From an uncultured Romboutsia sp. (GTDB lineage: Bacteria; Bacillota; Clostridia; Peptostreptococcales; Peptostreptococcaceae): a stretch of DNA of 18,146 nucleotides. Shown piece after piece: positions 15,641-18,146 of the stretch. Location: positions 1-18,146 of the forward strand of contig CALESE010000120.1 in assembly GCA_937907205.1 (NCBI GenBank), read 5' to 3'. The notes below the pieces were generated by a model. The model searched no databases and had not been told where the DNA came from. It saw only the letters and a list, made by a program, of their open reading frames with translations. Made by a program: the position numbers and the translations under genes. Every line of letters begins with the position of its first letter. Within the stretch, counting starts at the first letter, position 1.

Positions 15641-16813
15641 TTAGAATTCTATATCTTCTACTTCTATATTATTTATAGCTTCTTCTATTAATCCTTCTAC
15701 ATCTAGTTCACTTTCTGACTTCTCTATTTTATCTAATTTAGGCTTAGTTACTGGTTTCTTTGGTGAGAATACTGTACAACAATCTTCTTCCGGTAATATT
15801 GATGTTTCAAATGTACCTATTTTTTGAGCTATATCTATAATTTCTGTTTTGTCCATAGCTATTAATGGTCTAAATACAGGCATTGTTACAGATGCATTTG
15901 TACAAGTTAATCCTTGTATAGTTTGAGATGCAACTTGTCCTATACTTTCTCCTGTAACTAATGCATCACAATTTCTACTCTCAGCTACCCTTTGTGCTAT
16001 CTGCATCATGAATCTTCTTGATATTATAGTCATCTCTTCTTCTCTACATTTAAGACCTATTGCTTTTTGTATTTCTAACATATTTACTTTGTGAAGCCTT
16101 ACTCTAGAACAGTATTTAGCTAATATAGTTGCTAAATCTTTAACTTTTTCCTGAGACTTTTCACTAGTAAATGGATAACTATGGAAATGTATACATTCTA
16201 ATTCCATACCTCTTTTAGCAACCATCCATGATGCAACTGGAGAATCTATACCTCCAGATAAAAGTGACATTGCTCTACCATTTGTTCCTAATGGTAATCC
16301 ACCATATCCAGGTATTGTGTCACTATACACCATAACATGATTTTGTCTTAATTCACATTTTATTTTAACTTCAGGATTTCTTACATCAACTTTTATTCTA
16401 TCTTTAACTTGAGATAATAAATATCCACCTATATCTAAACTCATTTCTTGAGAAGTTAATTTAAAATCTTTATCTCCTCTTCTTGATTCAACTTTGAAAC
16501 TCTTATAACCTTGTTCTATCTTTTCTTCTAGCATTTCTAAAGCTAATTCTTTTAATTTTTTATAATCCTTTTCAGCTCTTACTGCTGGACATACACCTAC
16601 TATACCAAATACTTTTCTTACTTCTTCTACTACTTCTTCATAATCATAATCTTCTAAATTTACATATATTCTTCCGTACTCTTTATATACATCAAATTTT
16701 CCTATTGGCTTTAATATATTTTTTATATTTTTTATAAGCTTATTTTCGAATACGTATCTATTTTTTCCTTTTACTCCGATTTCACCATATTTAACTATTA
16801 ATATATTATACAA
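15641..16813 (-). CDS. thiI: tRNA 4-thiouridine synthase ThiI (no rhodanese domain)
   Basis: 390 residues. An N-terminal ferredoxin-like region with KYGEIGVKGKNR is followed by a THUMP domain (about 60-165). An adenylating PP-loop domain has LLSGGIDSPVAS (SGGIDS at 186-191). C-terminal EEDCCTVFSPKKP places Cys345-Cys346 at the sulfur-handling cysteine of E. coli ThiI (Cys344). The C-terminal rhodanese domain of E. coli ThiI is absent, as in B. subtilis. It adenylates U8 of tRNA and inserts sulfur to form s4U; some ThiI proteins also serve thiamine thiazole synthesis. It starts with TTG (16811-16813) after GAGGTGAT, and the start agrees with the family N-terminus. The cysteine desulfurase gene is 42 nt upstream, so the two form an operon and presumably a sulfur relay. 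Confidence 0.97.
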   Translation of the reverse strand: MYNILIVKYGEIGVKGKNRYVFENKLIKNIKNILKPIGKFDVYKEYGRIYVNLEDYDYEEVVEEVRKVFGIVGVCPAVRAEKDYKKLKELALEMLEEKIEQGYKSFKVESRRGDKDFKLTSQEMSLDIGGYLLSQVKDRIKVDVRNPEVKIKCELRQNHVMVYSDTIPGYGGLPLGTNGRAMSLLSGGIDSPVASWMVAKRGMELECIHFHSYPFTSEKSQEKVKDLATILAKYCSRVRLHKVNMLEIQKAIGLKCREEEMTIISRRFMMQIAQRVAESRNCDALVTGESIGQVASQTIQGLTCTNASVTMPVFRPLIAMDKTEIIDIAQKIGTFETSILPEEDCCTVFSPKKPVTKPKLDKIEKSESELDVEGLIEEAINNIEVEDIEF

Positions 16814-16855
16814 AATATCACCTCTTAAATTAATTTTGTAAGACTAAGATGTATA

Positions 16856-18007
16856 TTATCTTCTTCTTATTATCATTCTTAAATCACTAACACTATCTTT
16901 TACTATTTTTATAGCTTCAAGTATATCTTCTTCAGTATTCATATCACTTAAACTAAATCTTATAGCTCCTTCTATTTCATCTTTAGAAAGTCCTATTGCA
17001 TTTAATACATGACTTCCTTTTTTCTTAGACGAACATGCAGAACCAGTAGATACATATACTCCTTTTTGTTCTAAGTAATGAAGTAAAACCTCACCTTTAA
17101 CATCTTTAAATGAAACATTCAGTATATGACATACCCCTTCATCTGTTGAATTTATTTTTATATCTTCAACATTATCTATTAATCCTTCTTTAAGCATATT
17201 TTTAAGGTTATTCATTTTTTCTATTTTTTCATCTAAACCAGTGTTAATTATTTTTATAGCTTCACCGATTCCATATATACCAGGAACATTCTCAGTTCCT
17301 GATCTTAAATCAACTTCTTGACCTCCACCTGTTAAAAGTGGCTTTAATCTATTATTTTCTTTAATATACATAAATCCTATACCTTTAGGTCCATGTATTT
17401 TATGACCGCTTACACTCATAAAATCTATATTATACTTTGATGGTCTAAAATTAATTTTCCCATAAGATTGAACTGCATCTACATGTAAATATATTTTTTC
17501 TTTTAGTGACTTTAAATATTTTCCTATTTCTAATATCGGTTGTATTGATCCAATTTCATTATTAACGTGCATTATTGTTACTAAAGAAGTTGTTTCTTTT
17601 ATAGAACTTTTGAATTCTTCTATATCTACTATTCCTTCTTTATTAACCTTTAAATATGTAACTTCAAATCCTTCATTTTCTAAGTCTTTTAATGTAGCTA
17701 ATACTGATGGATGTTCTATCTCTGTGGAAATTATATGATTTTTTCTCTTTTTATATAAATTGGCAACACCTCTTATTATCGTGTTGTTAGATTCTGTTCC
17801 CCCAGATGTAAAGTATATTTCTTTATCTTTAGCACCTATAGTTCTAGCTATATCTTGTCTTATAGCTTTTATATTCTTTTCTACTTCTATACCTTTTTTA
17901 TGTAAAGAAGATGGATTTGCATAATCTGTACTTAATGCATAAACCATTTTTTGTATAACTTCTTCGTATGGTTTTGTCGTTGCACTATTATCTAAATATA
18001 TATCCAT
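16856..18007 (-). CDS. Cysteine desulfurase (NifS/IscS family, NifZ-like partner of ThiI)
   Basis: A 383-residue PLP enzyme that removes sulfur from cysteine as an enzyme-bound persulfide. Visible residues are LDNSATT at the N-terminus, His99 in IEHPSV, Asp177 in HVDAVQSYG, the PLP-binding Lys203 in SVSGHKIHGPKG and the catalytic Cys325 in STGSACSSKKKG. The loop around Cys325 lacks the 12-residue gap of group II (SufS) enzymes, so it belongs to the group I NifS/IscS type. Pairing with thiI mirrors B. subtilis nifZ-thiI, where the desulfurase serves tRNA thiolation rather than general Fe-S assembly; that specificity is inference here. ATG at 18007 has only a weak ribosome site (GGTGTAG). Upstream to the window end (139 bp) I see no gene and no promoter I would defend. 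Confidence 0.95.
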   Translation of the reverse strand: MDIYLDNSATTKPYEEVIQKMVYALSTDYANPSSLHKKGIEVEKNIKAIRQDIARTIGAKDKEIYFTSGGTESNNTIIRGVANLYKKRKNHIISTEIEHPSVLATLKDLENEGFEVTYLKVNKEGIVDIEEFKSSIKETTSLVTIMHVNNEIGSIQPILEIGKYLKSLKEKIYLHVDAVQSYGKINFRPSKYNIDFMSVSGHKIHGPKGIGFMYIKENNRLKPLLTGGGQEVDLRSGTENVPGIYGIGEAIKIINTGLDEKIEKMNNLKNMLKEGLIDNVEDIKINSTDEGVCHILNVSFKDVKGEVLLHYLEQKGVYVSTGSACSSKKKGSHVLNAIGLSKDEIEGAIRFSLSDMNTEEDILEAIKIVKDSVSDLRMIIRRR

Positions 18008-18146
18008 AGACTACACCAGCTTTCTATATTTAAGTTTACGTATTTGTATTTTTACCAAATTTATATATAATGTGCATTTATAAATAAAAATTTAATTTTT
18101 AGTTTTTTATGTAAAACTTTAAAATCCATATCTTTATATTATACCA

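Noticed and set aside
1..18146. A novel defence, mobile or biosynthetic system
   Set aside because: All sizeable genes match known core families, gene order is that of a conserved chromosomal locus, and no integrase, transposase, repeat-spacer array or unknown gene cluster was seen.

Overview
This window is an ordinary piece of core chromosome from an AT-rich, anaerobic, endospore-forming Firmicute. From memory, the gene content and order (cysteine desulfurase, thiI, pyruvate formate-lyase and its activase, Ca2+/Na+ antiporter, DEAD-box helicase, spoIIA operon, spoVA operon, class A PBP, yunB, SpoIVB-family protease) closely match a locus of Clostridioides difficile. The window therefore probably comes from the Peptostreptococcaceae, either Clostridioides itself or a relative such as Paraclostridium, Paeniclostridium, Romboutsia or Terrisporobacter. 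The presence of spoVAA and spoVAB between sigF and spoVAC may argue against C. difficile proper, but I cannot settle the species from sequence alone. No mobile element, phage gene, CRISPR array, rRNA or tRNA gene was seen.

Layout, left to right. Positions 1-837 (+) hold the 3' part of a SpoIVB-family (S55) serine protease, followed by a bidirectional terminator and yunB (-). Next come a class A penicillin-binding protein (1828-4527, +) with a repetitive Pro/Asn/Ser/Gly tail and a second bidirectional terminator. From 4574 to 9095 the minus strand carries spoIIAA-spoIIAB-sigF and then spoVAA-AB-AC-AD-AE. A strong hairpin terminator separates the two operons, and a good sigma-H-type promoter lies upstream of spoIIAA. 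A DEAD-box helicase with a DbpA-type RNA-binding tail and a Ca2+/Na+ antiporter follow, also on the minus strand. From 12308 the plus strand carries pflB and pflA as separate units, with a terminator after each. At the right end thiI and a NifS-type cysteine desulfurase form a minus-strand pair.

How the genes work together. Two themes dominate. The first is sporulation. SpoIIAA/SpoIIAB/sigma-F form the forespore-specific switch. The SpoVA proteins move dipicolinic acid into the developing spore and release it at germination. YunB and the SpoIVB-like protease are further sporulation proteins, and the class A PBP builds peptidoglycan. The second is anaerobic metabolism and sulfur handling: PflB splits pyruvate into acetyl-CoA and formate after PflA installs its glycyl radical, and the desulfurase very probably hands sulfur to ThiI for 4-thiouridine in tRNA.

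I found no convincing previously undescribed system. The points most worth checking are shared regulatory sequences upstream of pflB and pflA (the palindrome TTGTATACAA in both, plus a wide inverted repeat of TTGTTAA-type half-sites before pflB), the repetitive PBP tail, the terminator insulating spoVA from spoIIA, and the SpoIVB-family protease with an altered histidine motif.
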